DNA of 64,000 nucleotides from Selenomonas sp. oral taxon 892 str. F0426 (GTDB lineage Bacteria; Bacillota; Negativicutes; Selenomonadales; Selenomonadaceae). Every line of letters starts with the position of its first letter. The first letter of the stretch is position 1. The notes under the pieces were generated by a model. The model saw only the letters and a program-made list of their open reading frames with translations, ran no database searches and was not told the DNA's origin. The stretch is from contig NZ_KI260546.1 in NCBI RefSeq assembly GCF_000468035.1, forward strand, positions 1-64,000. Direction: 5' to 3'. Below, in pieces: positions 36,615 to 45,344 of this stretch. Position numbers and translations under genes: made by a program.

Positions 36615-37340
36615 ATGGAGAGTGAAATGATTGAGAACTACGGAGAACGTAAGGCTTTTGGGCTTTCTCTCCTGGTGCATTTCATCCTCTTTCTGATCGC
36701 ATCAGCGTTGGGCCTCTTCTCGATCGCGGAGCAGAGCGGGCAGAGGCCACCAATTGATGTTGTGCTTTACGATTCGGGCGGAGAAGCAGGCGGTGCAGCG
36801 GGAGATGCCGCACCTGCGCCTGCTCCTGTGGTCGCTATAGATGACATCGTCGTGGAGGATAAGACACTGCCGCAGCCTGAGGAAAAGCCGCAGCAGCCGC
36901 AGCGTAAGGTGCAGCATGCTGCACGCGCAGCTCCTGCAGGAGCAGAAACAGGAAGCGGACAAGCGGCGAGCGGGGGCGGAGGCAATGCATCTGTCGGAAC
37001 CGGAATCGGAACAGGAACAGGCACGGGAGACGGCAGCGGCGGAACGGGAAGCGGAACGCTGCCCGCTCCGCCAAAGGAGCGTATTGCGGCAAGTCTGCGC
37101 TCCGAGTCTGCGCCCGAGTATCCGCAGGAACTCATCGATGACGATGTCGAGGGGGTTGTGACGATCAAGATCCTTGTCGCAGCAGACGGCTCTGTCGAGT
37201 CCGTCAGTGTCGAGTCCTCATCGGGGTATCGCGCGATGGACAGAGCTGCGGTCGCTGCAGGCTGGCGATTTCAGTTTAATCCAGGAGACAATGGCCGGCG
37301 GGGCGTTTGGACAAAGACGTTCCGCTTTCAGTTGAATTGA
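36615..37340 (+). CDS. tonB: TonB energy-transducing protein
   Basis: A 241-aa protein with one N-terminal membrane helix (residues about 14-38), a periplasmic spacer and a C-terminal TonB domain (residues about 155-241: SAPEYPQELIDDDVEGVV, then GYRAMDRAAVAAGWRFQF). It would carry proton-motive energy to the island's receptors. The spacer is short in Pro/Lys and instead has a GTGTGTGDGSGGTGSG-like glycine stretch. exbB and exbD are not in the window. The ATG follows AGGAGG by 4 bases, next to the permease stop. Confidence 0.9.
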   Translation: MESEMIENYGERKAFGLSLLVHFILFLIASALGLFSIAEQSGQRPPIDVVLYDSGGEAGGAAGDAAPAPAPVVAIDDIVVEDKTLPQPEEKPQQPQRKVQHAARAAPAGAETGSGQAASGGGGNASVGTGIGTGTGTGDGSGGTGSGTLPAPPKERIAASLRSESAPEYPQELIDDDVEGVVTIKILVAADGSVESVSVESSSGYRAMDRAAVAAGWRFQFNPGDNGRRGVWTKTFRFQLN

Positions 37341-37369
37341 TTTTATTTTTATGGAGGATGACAACGAAG

Positions 37370-39382
37370 ATGTGGCATAAGAAATTCCTTGCAGCGGCAG
37401 TTGCACTTTCGGCAATGACGGGTCAGGTTTATGCGTCGGAGACGTCGCATACGGGGACAGAGGTCGATGAACTGATGCCGACCTACTCTCTGGGTGAGGT
37501 CGTTGTGACGGCGACGCGCACGCAGAAGCGAGATGTGGATGTCCCTGCCGCGACGACTGTTATTACGGCGGAGGATATCAAGGACAGCGGCGCATCGACT
37601 GCGTCGGATGTTCTGTCGATGGCAAACGGGTTTGCATATAAGGCGTTCGGTCCCAACGGTGCGGCCATGGGAACAATGAGCAATGATCTCAACGTGCGCG
37701 GATTCAAAGGCGGGACACTTGTCCTCATGAATGGAAATCCAATCTCGTGGCGCGGTAAATACAATCTTGAGGCAATTCCTGCGAGCAGTATTGAACGCGT
37801 CGAGATTGTCAAGGGCAGTGGGGCGGTCCTCTACGGCAGTGATGCTGTTAGCGGTGTGGTCAATATTATCACAAAAAAGACAACGACGAATGAAGCTCGC
37901 GTGGGCTTTGGCAAGTACGGACAGCGTAAGTACGGCGTGACCATTGGAGATGAGCGGTTTGGCTTCTACTACGGTTATGACCAGTGGAAGACGCGCGAGG
38001 GTGCCAGCTATAGTGATGAGAATAAAACAAATCGCTTCCGTGGTGAAACGCGCACCGATATTCATGACATAGAGAAACGAAATGCAGGATTTACGTACAA
38101 GATCAATCCACGCCTCAATTTTCTATTGAACTACTATAAATCCGACGTAACGTATCAGCGCACCGTTACGGATGTGAGAAGGTCGTCGATCGGCGTGCGT
38201 GTAGGCGACCCGTTCAACAAGAGAAAATATGAGATCAAACGCTATACGAGTCAGCTCAACTACCGCGACAGGGATTGGAAGGGCAGCATTTACTTCAATA
38301 CGGGGACAACGGAGGCAATTGGGCCCGTCCATATTGTCACAAGAGACCCCGCTCCACGAACACCTATTACAGATGCTGATTACTGGTACAATACGCGCGA
38401 GAAGAATCGTACGTTCGGTATGGATTTGCAGAGGACATGGAGGCTCGACCGTGCGACAGCGACAGTCGGGTTTAATCTTGAACATGAAACATATCATACA
38501 CTGCCCGCGCACAATACTAAAAAAGGGAACAGCTATAACCGCAATAACTGGGGCCTGTTCGGCCAGTGGGAGCAGCGTTTCGACGGAAAGAATACGGGCA
38601 TCTTCGGCCTGCGCGAGACCTGGACAACTGGAGCGACGAAGAAACAGAATTACAGCAACCTCAGTGCGTCGGCGCAGTGGCTGCATAAGCTCGATCGCGA
38701 CAGCAGCCTCTATGTGAACATCAGTCAGTCGTTCGTCATGCCGACCTTCGCGCAGATGTATAAGGACAACAGCATGCAGCTTCCCTCGCCGGACCTGAAG
38801 CCGCAGAAGGGTATCAACTATGAAATCGGCTGGAAAAAGATGAGCGGCGGTCATTCGTGGAAAGCTGCGCTCTTCCATATGGATGTCAAGGACAACATCA
38901 CGGCAAACCTGAACCGATCGAGAACTTCTTATCAGTACACGAATGAGGATTTTCGCAATACAGGACTTGAAATCTCGGATGATATCAAGGGGAAAAATGG
39001 CTTCTCGTATCAGTGGGGGCTGACGTGGCAGAACCCGCAGACCAAGAGCAACAGTACGGCGAAAAAAGCGCTCGGCTGGGAAAGCACCTTTGGCAAGATA
39101 CAGCTCACAGGAGGGGTTACCTACAAAAAAGACAAGTGGGCATCTTCACTTTCCGCATCCTATCTCGCTGCCCGTACACAATCGCCCTCGAATGCACCTG
39201 CCTACCGATCGAAGCCGTATCTCCTCACTTCGTGGAGCACGAGCTATGCACCGGACGAAAACAGTGCGATCAGTCTCCGCATCGAAAACGTGCTGGATCG
39301 GCATGATGTGATTACGCACACAGGATCGGACTACTACGTCGCCCCCATCAACTATCTCCTCAGCTACAGCTATAGATTCTAA
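37370..39382 (+). CDS. TonB-dependent outer-membrane receptor (3)
   Basis: A 670-aa receptor. The ATG at 37370 gives the signal MWHKKFLAAAVALSAMTGQVYA, with GGAGG 12 bases upstream. VVVTATRTQKRDVD is the TonB-box region; the plug has RVEIVKGSGAVLYGSDAVSGVVNI; the barrel ends LLSYSYRF. It is unlike receptors 2 and 4 in its extracellular loops, which suggests another ligand. It follows the tonB gene directly. Confidence 0.91.
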   Translation: MWHKKFLAAAVALSAMTGQVYASETSHTGTEVDELMPTYSLGEVVVTATRTQKRDVDVPAATTVITAEDIKDSGASTASDVLSMANGFAYKAFGPNGAAMGTMSNDLNVRGFKGGTLVLMNGNPISWRGKYNLEAIPASSIERVEIVKGSGAVLYGSDAVSGVVNIITKKTTTNEARVGFGKYGQRKYGVTIGDERFGFYYGYDQWKTREGASYSDENKTNRFRGETRTDIHDIEKRNAGFTYKINPRLNFLLNYYKSDVTYQRTVTDVRRSSIGVRVGDPFNKRKYEIKRYTSQLNYRDRDWKGSIYFNTGTTEAIGPVHIVTRDPAPRTPITDADYWYNTREKNRTFGMDLQRTWRLDRATATVGFNLEHETYHTLPAHNTKKGNSYNRNNWGLFGQWEQRFDGKNTGIFGLRETWTTGATKKQNYSNLSASAQWLHKLDRDSSLYVNISQSFVMPTFAQMYKDNSMQLPSPDLKPQKGINYEIGWKKMSGGHSWKAALFHMDVKDNITANLNRSRTSYQYTNEDFRNTGLEISDDIKGKNGFSYQWGLTWQNPQTKSNSTAKKALGWESTFGKIQLTGGVTYKKDKWASSLSASYLAARTQSPSNAPAYRSKPYLLTSWSTSYAPDENSAISLRIENVLDRHDVITHTGSDYYVAPINYLLSYSYRF

Positions 39383-39427
39383 TACGACCCGCCTGACCTT
39401 TCTTTACAAGCTATGAGAACAGTGTTA

Positions 39428-39449
39428 CAATATCTTTACAATGATATTG
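39428..39449 (+). repeat. Perfect inverted repeat overlapping a promoter
   Basis: CAATATC and GATATTG are 7-base arms with an 8-base spacer; the right arm touches the extended -10 at 39448. It looks like an operator for the gene at 39481. I could not match it to a Fur or PerR consensus. Confidence 0.5.
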
Positions 39450-39456
39450 ATATAAT
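39448..39456 (+). promoter_or_regulatory. Extended -10 promoter before the TIM-barrel gene
   Basis: TGATATAAT fits TGnTATAAT exactly; the best -35 (TTACAA) is 20 bases away. The start codon is 25 bases downstream. Confidence 0.55.
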
Positions 39457-39480
39457 CTTTCTTGTAGAAACAGGGTCTAT

Positions 39481-40449
39481 ATGCTGGAACTAACGAATCT
39501 GTCCAATGCGGACTGCGATATGGAGAAGATCCTCCAAAACGATGCAGGGATTATTCCTGCCGTTCTTCGTGCGCACGGATTGGATGGCATTGAGTTCATG
39601 CTATGTGCACCGTGGAATCAGGAAATGTACCCCTCTGAATACATCAGAGGGGTACATCTGTTGTTTTGGCCGACGTGGGTGGATTTTTGGCGCGGCGATC
39701 GCGCAGCGCTCATGGAGGAGTTCGGCAGCGAGGAGAACATTCGCGCATACTACGGAGCATCTGACACCAGCGAGTGGGTGGAGCGATGGAAAGAGAACCT
39801 GCGGCAGGCAGCGCTCTGTCAGCCGGAGTATCTTGTCTTTCACGTCGCTCACAATCGCACCTCAGAGATGTATCAGCGCAAATTTTCGGCAACAGATGAG
39901 GATGTTATACGAGCGACCATTGAACTGGTAAATCAGATCACCGATGAGATACCGTCGGGGTGTAAACTTCTCTTTGAGAATCTCTGGTGGCCGGGGCTGA
40001 CCTTTCGAAAGCCACAGCTTGCCGAAATGCTGTTGGATCAGGTCAACTATGCCGATGCGGGCTTTATGCTCGACACTGGGCATCTGATGAACACGAATTT
40101 TGACCTGCAGAACGAGAACGAAGGTGCGGACTATGTGGTGCAGACCTACCGCGATCTCGGCGAATTGGGAAAATGCATCTATGGAGTACATCTGCATCAG
40201 TCTATTTCTGGCAGCTATACGAAGGAGATGATGCGGCGGTATGCAGGGGAGCATCGTCCGCTTGATTGGAGCGAGGCGATGGCGTATGTTTTGCAGGTCG
40301 ATCTGCATCAGCCGTTTCAAACAGAGGCTGCACGGAAAATTATTGATGCGATACAGCCGGATTATCTTGTGCACGAGTTCACACAGCGATCACGCTGTGA
40401 CTTAGAACAAAAACTGCGTACACAACGCTTTGCGTTGGGGCTTTTGTAA
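39481..40449 (+). CDS. Sugar phosphate isomerase/epimerase-like TIM-barrel protein
   Basis: A 322-aa protein resembling the xylose isomerase-like / AP endonuclease 2 barrel family: a Glu in LLFENLWWPG, an Asp-His pair in GFMLDTGHLMNTNFD and a His in IYGVHLHQS lie at the usual metal-site strand ends. No signal peptide is present, so it is cytoplasmic. It sits between two receptor genes and has its own promoter with a palindrome. I do not recognise a specific function. Members of this family act on sugars or polyols, so it may process part of the imported ligand. Confidence 0.72.
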   Translation: MLELTNLSNADCDMEKILQNDAGIIPAVLRAHGLDGIEFMLCAPWNQEMYPSEYIRGVHLLFWPTWVDFWRGDRAALMEEFGSEENIRAYYGASDTSEWVERWKENLRQAALCQPEYLVFHVAHNRTSEMYQRKFSATDEDVIRATIELVNQITDEIPSGCKLLFENLWWPGLTFRKPQLAEMLLDQVNYADAGFMLDTGHLMNTNFDLQNENEGADYVVQTYRDLGELGKCIYGVHLHQSISGSYTKEMMRRYAGEHRPLDWSEAMAYVLQVDLHQPFQTEAARKIIDAIQPDYLVHEFTQRSRCDLEQKLRTQRFALGLL

Positions 40450-40531
40450 AATGCTTTTGCCTGTTGGAGTCCATGCCGACAGTTCATAAGATGGGATTCC
40501 CTTACGAGTAAAAAATTAGGAGGAGTTCAGG

Positions 40532-42451
40532 ATGAAGAAGAGTATTCGTATTGCTGTGACAGCGGCGCTTGCCTTTGGTGCACTGTCTGTGGGAGGGCAA
40601 GCGTATGCTGCAAATGACAATAACTCTACGGATGATCATTCACTGGGAGAGACCGTCGTCACGGCGACGCGAACGCCCAACAAAGAACTGAAGGCGAATG
40701 CAAATATTACGGTGATTACCGGAAAGGATATTGAGCGCCGTCACTATACCGATCTGATGCAGGCTCTGCGCGATGTGCCGGGCGTCACGGTCAACCAGTA
40801 TGCTCCGGCGGGCTACAACAACAGCACCAAATTCTATATCAATGGGTCAGAGGATGTGGTCCTCCTGATCGATGGTGTCCGCCAGAACTATGCGGGTGGC
40901 TTTGCCGCATCTTTGACGTCTGCGTTGAAGGATCTCAGTGGCATCGACCGCATCGAGGTACTGCATGGCTCAGCGTCGACACTCTACGGCTCGGATGCAA
41001 AGGGCGGCGTCATCAATATCATCACGAAGAAGGCGCAGGGAGTGAAGACGACACTCGGCGTCGGCTACGGCAGCTATGGACGCCAGCTCTATAGCGCAGC
41101 AAACGAGGGCAATGCGAACGGCTGGGATTGGCGTGTTAAGTACCAGAAGGATAAGAGCAGTGACTTCAAGGATGCGCATGGGAATAAGACACCGTCTGAA
41201 CTTGATGCGGACTCGGTCAATCTTCATCTCGGCAAGGAATTGAGCAAGGCGTCCTATCTTGCCCTTAACTTCCGTTCCTACAAGGATTCAGACCGCTATC
41301 AGGCACTCCATGAAAAGCAGCAGGGACTTCCAGTTAATCTTGGGAACTATGATCATTTTGATACCAGCCTGATTTGGAATGTGCAGATCGACGACTCGAC
41401 AAAGAATCAGATGAGTGTCTCCCGCAGTAAGTATAATTATGATCTTACCACTTACAGCTTGGATTGGCTGACGCTCTTGCCCGTGAAATCTTTTTATGAG
41501 TTTGATGTTCAGACATGGAGATTTAGCGACCAGTTTGACAAGCAGCTTGGTGATCATCTGCTGACAGCGGGCTTTGAGTTTACGAAGGATGATACGACGA
41601 TCAAGAACGGCGGTGCTGTAAGTATCGGTGATCGCACTCTTTTGAACCGCTCCTTCTACCTTCAGGATCAGTGGAGTATCATTCCTACACTAAAACTTAC
41701 GGCAGGCATTCGTCATGACAGCAACTCTGCATTCGGCAGCCACAACAGTCCGAGCGTCAGCCTTGGCTATGACATCGACCCGTTGACACATGCTTATGTT
41801 TCTTATAGTGAATATTTTATCACGCCGACACCGAACCAGCTTTATGCGCCGACGTATGGAAATGCAAATCTCAAACCTGAATCCGGCAATACGAAGGAAA
41901 TCGGCATTGCACATGACTTTGGCAGAGGTCTCAGTCTCACGGCAAGTTACTTTAAACGGCATTCGAAGAACCGTATCGGCTACCATCCTATGACATATCA
42001 GAATATTAACGTCGGGGATGAAGATGCACATGGATGGTCGCTCCAATTTGCGAAACGCGTTGATTCCCATTGGCGTGCGCGTGTTGGATATACGCAGACA
42101 CATGTTGGCAAGACGGAACAAAGAGGTGAGAACGTCGACGGTTATCTGCCCAAGGATCAGTGGAATATCGGTGTGGATTACCGCAACCGAGATTTCGATT
42201 CCTCGCTCCTTGCGCGTGGCATGATTGGACGTCCGGGTCCCGTGAGCGGTGCATTCCCAAGCAATAACTATTGGGTCGTCGATCTTTCCATGAACTATAA
42301 GGTTGCGGATGCGACGAAGGTATATCTCAAGGCAAACAACATATTCAACCAGTTCTATGCCGAACACTCGAATGTGAAATGGGGCGCTCCTGGACAGTGG
42401 TGGACAGCACCCGGCCGCAACTTCATGGTCGGCGTTGAGCAGAGCTTCTAA
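40532..42451 (+). CDS. TonB-dependent outer-membrane receptor (4), paralogue of receptor 2
   Basis: A 639-aa receptor with a TAGGAGGAG site before its ATG, a signal ending GQAYAA, the TonB-box region ETVVTATRTPNKEL, the plug signature RIEVLHGSASTLYGSDAKGGVINI and the terminal FMVGVEQSF. These and long barrel stretches (HNSPSVSLGYDIDP, ASYFKRHSK) are shared with receptor 2; differences concentrate in the loops around residues 260-330. It is the last island gene, followed by a strong terminator. Confidence 0.92.
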   Translation: MKKSIRIAVTAALAFGALSVGGQAYAANDNNSTDDHSLGETVVTATRTPNKELKANANITVITGKDIERRHYTDLMQALRDVPGVTVNQYAPAGYNNSTKFYINGSEDVVLLIDGVRQNYAGGFAASLTSALKDLSGIDRIEVLHGSASTLYGSDAKGGVINIITKKAQGVKTTLGVGYGSYGRQLYSAANEGNANGWDWRVKYQKDKSSDFKDAHGNKTPSELDADSVNLHLGKELSKASYLALNFRSYKDSDRYQALHEKQQGLPVNLGNYDHFDTSLIWNVQIDDSTKNQMSVSRSKYNYDLTTYSLDWLTLLPVKSFYEFDVQTWRFSDQFDKQLGDHLLTAGFEFTKDDTTIKNGGAVSIGDRTLLNRSFYLQDQWSIIPTLKLTAGIRHDSNSAFGSHNSPSVSLGYDIDPLTHAYVSYSEYFITPTPNQLYAPTYGNANLKPESGNTKEIGIAHDFGRGLSLTASYFKRHSKNRIGYHPMTYQNINVGDEDAHGWSLQFAKRVDSHWRARVGYTQTHVGKTEQRGENVDGYLPKDQWNIGVDYRNRDFDSSLLARGMIGRPGPVSGAFPSNNYWVVDLSMNYKVADATKVYLKANNIFNQFYAEHSNVKWGAPGQWWTAPGRNFMVGVEQSF

Positions 42452-42476
42452 TTATTTATAGAAACTTACAGAATAA

Positions 42477-42513
42477 GGACAGCTGCACGTAATTTTATGC
42501 AGCTGTCCTTTCT
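42477..42513 (+). terminator. Intrinsic terminator closing the island
   Basis: GGACAGCTGCA (42477-42487) and TGCAGCTGTCC (42498-42508) form a perfect 11-bp stem followed by TTTCT. Confidence 0.9.
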
Positions 42514-42551
42514 AATTCAATATAAAAATGCAAGGAATTCTCAAGTCACGC

Positions 42552-42579
42552 TTGCATATGTGTCCTGATATGGTACAAT
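42552..42579 (+). promoter_or_regulatory. Promoter for the chemoreceptor gene
   Basis: TTGCAT at 42552-42557 and an extended -10 TGGTACAAT (hexamer 42574-42579), spacing 16. Confidence 0.68.
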
Positions 42580-42618
42580 AAACCTAATATCGGGAGCAAA
42601 TTTTTTGGAGGGAATGCT

Positions 42619-43722
42619 ATGCTTGAAAAGAATATGGACGGGGCAGCAGGAGCACAGGATGTGTCCAGTACGATTCAGGAGATCGTTGCGGGGCATGAGA
42701 AGAATGAGCTCTTTGCGAAACTGCGCGGCAGCGAGCCGTATGCAGCCGAGCTGAATGCGCTGATCGACTGCGTGAACGAGGAGCTTGAGTACCAGCGCTT
42801 CCGTCTGCGCACGGTCAACGAGGCGATTAAATCTGGTATGTGGTATATGAAGATCAATCCAGATTTCAGCATCGCCTATGCGATCTGGTCGGATGAGTTC
42901 CGCCGTATGATCGGTTTCCGCGGAGAGTCGGATTTCCCGAATACACTTGAGTCGTGGAGTTCGCGTCTGCATCCGGACGATGTGGAGGAGACGTTCTCTT
43001 CCTTTAACACCTGTATCAAGGATCTCAGCGGGCGTACGCAGTACAATGCAGACTATCGCCTCAAGATTCACGACGGCAGCTATCGCTGGTATCATGCCTC
43101 TGGTAATGTCGTGCGCGATAAGAATGGACATCCTGAGGAGATCATCGGTGTCTTTGTCGACATCAATGAGGAGAAGAGTAAGCAGGAGGAAATCGAGCAG
43201 AATACGCAGCGCAAGGAGAAATTCTACAATGAACTAAGTACGATGCTCAGCAGTCTGTATGAGTCCATCGACGCAATCACCGCGAGCGTGAGCCAGACAA
43301 TGGAGCGCACGATGGAGATCTCGAACGTACAGGAGGAGATCACGAACGCCGCAGAGGATACACGCGGCCAGACGGAGAATACGCTCAAAATGTCCGAGCT
43401 CGTTATGACGATCTCGAAACAGACGAACCTTCTCTCACTGAATGCCTCCATCGAGGCTGCCCGTGCCGGTGAGGCGGGACGTGGATTCTCTGTCGTGGCA
43501 GAGGAGGTCGGAAAACTCGCTGAGAGCAGCCGCGATGCTGCGAGCAAGATCCTTGAGGCGCTTGGCTCGATGGAGAAGGCCGCGAGCCACATTACCGACC
43601 GTATCAGGTCGATCAACGATCTAATTGAGAATCAGGCGGCGAACATGAAGGAAATCAGCGCCTCTGTCGAGGAGGCAAAGGCGATGTCGGACAGCATTGA
43701 GGCACTGTCCAAGAAGCTGTAA
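42619..43722 (+). CDS. Soluble PAS-domain methyl-accepting chemotaxis protein
   Basis: A 367-aa chemoreceptor-like protein without membrane segments. Residues about 65-190 are a PAS fold ([32 protein letters not shown], then a PAC-type [14 protein letters not shown] and a [10 protein letters not shown] end). Residues about 200-367 are a coiled-coil signalling domain with the tip [28 protein letters not shown], which contacts CheA and CheW. It would sense a cytoplasmic signal such as redox or energy state. The signalling part is short on the C-terminal side. It has its own promoter and terminator. Confidence 0.88.
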   Translation: MLEKNMDGAAGAQDVSSTIQEIVAGHEKNELFAKLRGSEPYAAELNALIDCVNEELEYQRFRLRTVNEAIKSGMWYMKINPDFSIAYAIWSDEFRRMIGFRGESDFPNTLESWSSRLHPDDVEETFSSFNTCIKDLSGRTQYNADYRLKIHDGSYRWYHASGNVVRDKNGHPEEIIGVFVDINEEKSKQEEIEQNTQRKEKFYNELSTMLSSLYESIDAITASVSQTMERTMEISNVQEEITNAAEDTRGQTENTLKMSELVMTISKQTNLLSLNASIEAARAGEAGRGFSVVAEEVGKLAESSRDAASKILEALGSMEKAASHITDRIRSINDLIENQAANMKEISASVEEAKAMSDSIEALSKKL

Positions 43723-43757
43723 TGGCTGCCGTTGAATTGAGTATTTGATTTGGTAAA

Positions 43758-43800
43758 ATGACCTTCTATGTGATTTTTGCACATAGAAGGTCATTTGTTT
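43758..43800 (+). terminator. Intrinsic terminator after the chemoreceptor
   Basis: ATGACCTTCTATGTG (43758-43772) and CACATAGAAGGTCAT (43780-43794) form a perfect 15-bp stem followed by TTGTTT. Confidence 0.9.
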
Positions 43801-43881
43801 CATTGTGATGTTTAGGTGATAAGGCTTTTCCTATTGGATTTGTAATCCTACACTCCGCATTCGGTTAAGAGCCTGAATTTA

Positions 43882-43910
43882 TTGACAGCGCTCTGTGATT
43901 GAAATATAAT
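43882..43910 (+). promoter_or_regulatory. Consensus sigma-70 promoter for the amino-acid ABC genes
   Basis: TTGACA at 43882-43887 and TATAAT at 43905-43910 with 17 bases between them, the strongest promoter match in the window. Confidence 0.88.
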
Positions 43911-43971
43911 ATGAAGGACGGCTTTTTATGCAAGAATATTATGGATTTCTACGGGGAGAATGGTTGGGCTT

Positions 43972-44631
43972 ATGACTTTTGATATGAATCTCGTCGTCAA
44001 CTCATTCCCGCTGCTGCTTATTGGTGCGGGGGTTACGATACAGATTACGGTCCTCTCGACGGCGATCGGCTTTGTGATCGGTCTGATCGTAGGGGTGGCG
44101 CGCATCTCGAATCTGCGCGTGCTGCGTATGCTCGCGGAGGTCTATGTGGAGTTCTTCCGCGGGACGCCGCTGCTTGTCCAGATCTTTCTCTTTTACTTTG
44201 CATTGCCCGTCATCACGGGGCAGCGTATCGATCCGTTCATTGCGGCGATCTCGGCGTGCGGCATCAACTCGGGTGCGTACGTGGCAGAGATCTTCCGCGC
44301 GGGCATTCAGTCGGTCGATGACGGTCAGATGGAGGCGGGACGCTCACTCGGCATGACATGGCTACAGACCATGCGCTACATCATCGTGCCGCAGGCGTTC
44401 AAGCGCGTCATCCCTCCGCTCGGCAACGAGTTCATCGCGATGCTCAAGGACTCGTCTCTCGTCTCGGTTATCGGCTTCGAGGAGCTGACGCGCCGCGGGC
44501 AGCTCATCATTGCAAAGACCTATGGCTCGTTTGAAATCTGGATGAGCGTCGCTGTCATCTATCTCGTGATGACGCTGACGATCTCGCGCTTTGTTGCATA
44601 TCTGGAACGGAGGTATCGCGTCCATGATTGA
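43972..44631 (+). CDS. Polar amino-acid ABC transporter permease
   Basis: A 219-aa permease of the HisM/GlnP type with about five helices. The EAA-loop region [33 protein letters not shown] is typical, and [12 protein letters not shown] is the family's N-terminal signature. The start is uncertain: ATG at 43972 is chosen, with ATG at 43960 four codons upstream having GGGGAG too close. The ATPase gene overlaps its end. No binding protein lies here; the one at 53053 is a likely partner. Confidence 0.9.
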   Translation: MTFDMNLVVNSFPLLLIGAGVTIQITVLSTAIGFVIGLIVGVARISNLRVLRMLAEVYVEFFRGTPLLVQIFLFYFALPVITGQRIDPFIAAISACGINSGAYVAEIFRAGIQSVDDGQMEAGRSLGMTWLQTMRYIIVPQAFKRVIPPLGNEFIAMLKDSSLVSVIGFEELTRRGQLIIAKTYGSFEIWMSVAVIYLVMTLTISRFVAYLERRYRVHD

Positions 44632-45343
44632 GATTAAGGGACTGCGCAAGTCCTTCGGCGCGGATGAGGTGCTGAAGGGCATCGATCTCTCCATTGATGA
44701 AAAAGAGGTCGTCGTTATCATCGGCCCTTCCGGTTCGGGCAAGAGCACGCTGCTGCGCTGCATGAACCACCTCGAGGAGCCGACTGCGGGCGAGGTCGTC
44801 GTTGACGGCATTACGCTTTCGAGTGAGGCAAATATAAACAAGGTGCGCGAAGAGGTCGGCATGGTGTTCCAGCGCTTCAACCTCTTTCCACATATGACGG
44901 TGCTTGAGAACATCATGCTTGCACCGATGAAGGTAAAGCACACCGCACGGGATGAGGCGGAGAAAACAGCACGCGAACTGCTTGCGCGCGTGGGGCTTGC
45001 GGAAAAGGCAGATGCCTATCCGGACAATCTCTCGGGCGGACAGCAGCAGCGTGTCGCGATTGCGCGTGCGCTTGCCATGCGCCCGAAGGTCATGCTCTTC
45101 GATGAGCCGACCTCGGCGCTTGACCCTGAGATGGTCGGTGAGGTGCTTGATGTCATGCGTGCGCTCGCGAACGAGGGCATGACGATGGTCATTGTGACAC
45201 ATGAGATGGGCTTTGCCCGCGAGGTGGGCGACCGCCTGCTCTTCGTGGACGAGGGGCGCATCATCGAGTCCGGCGCACCGCGCGAGGTGTTTGAGCATCC
45301 GAAGGAGGAGCGCACGCGCAGCTTCCTGTCAAAGGTGCTCTGA
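44624..45343 (+). CDS. Polar amino-acid ABC transporter ATPase
   Basis: A 239-aa ATPase of the GlnQ/HisP group: Walker [10 protein letters not shown], the [19 protein letters not shown]-loop segment, the [15 protein letters not shown] signature and Walker [17 protein letters not shown]. The ATG at 44624 follows GGAGGTATCGCGTCC and lies inside the permease gene's last codons. Confidence 0.94.
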   Translation: MIEIKGLRKSFGADEVLKGIDLSIDEKEVVVIIGPSGSGKSTLLRCMNHLEEPTAGEVVVDGITLSSEANINKVREEVGMVFQRFNLFPHMTVLENIMLAPMKVKHTARDEAEKTARELLARVGLAEKADAYPDNLSGGQQQRVAIARALAMRPKVMLFDEPTSALDPEMVGEVLDVMRALANEGMTMVIVTHEMGFAREVGDRLLFVDEGRIIESGAPREVFEHPKEERTRSFLSKVL

Positions 45344-45344
45344 G

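Noticed and set aside
39428-39456. Fur box upstream of the TIM-barrel gene
   Set aside because: The sequence is A+T-rich and palindromic but does not align with TGATAAT-N-ATTATCA half-sites.
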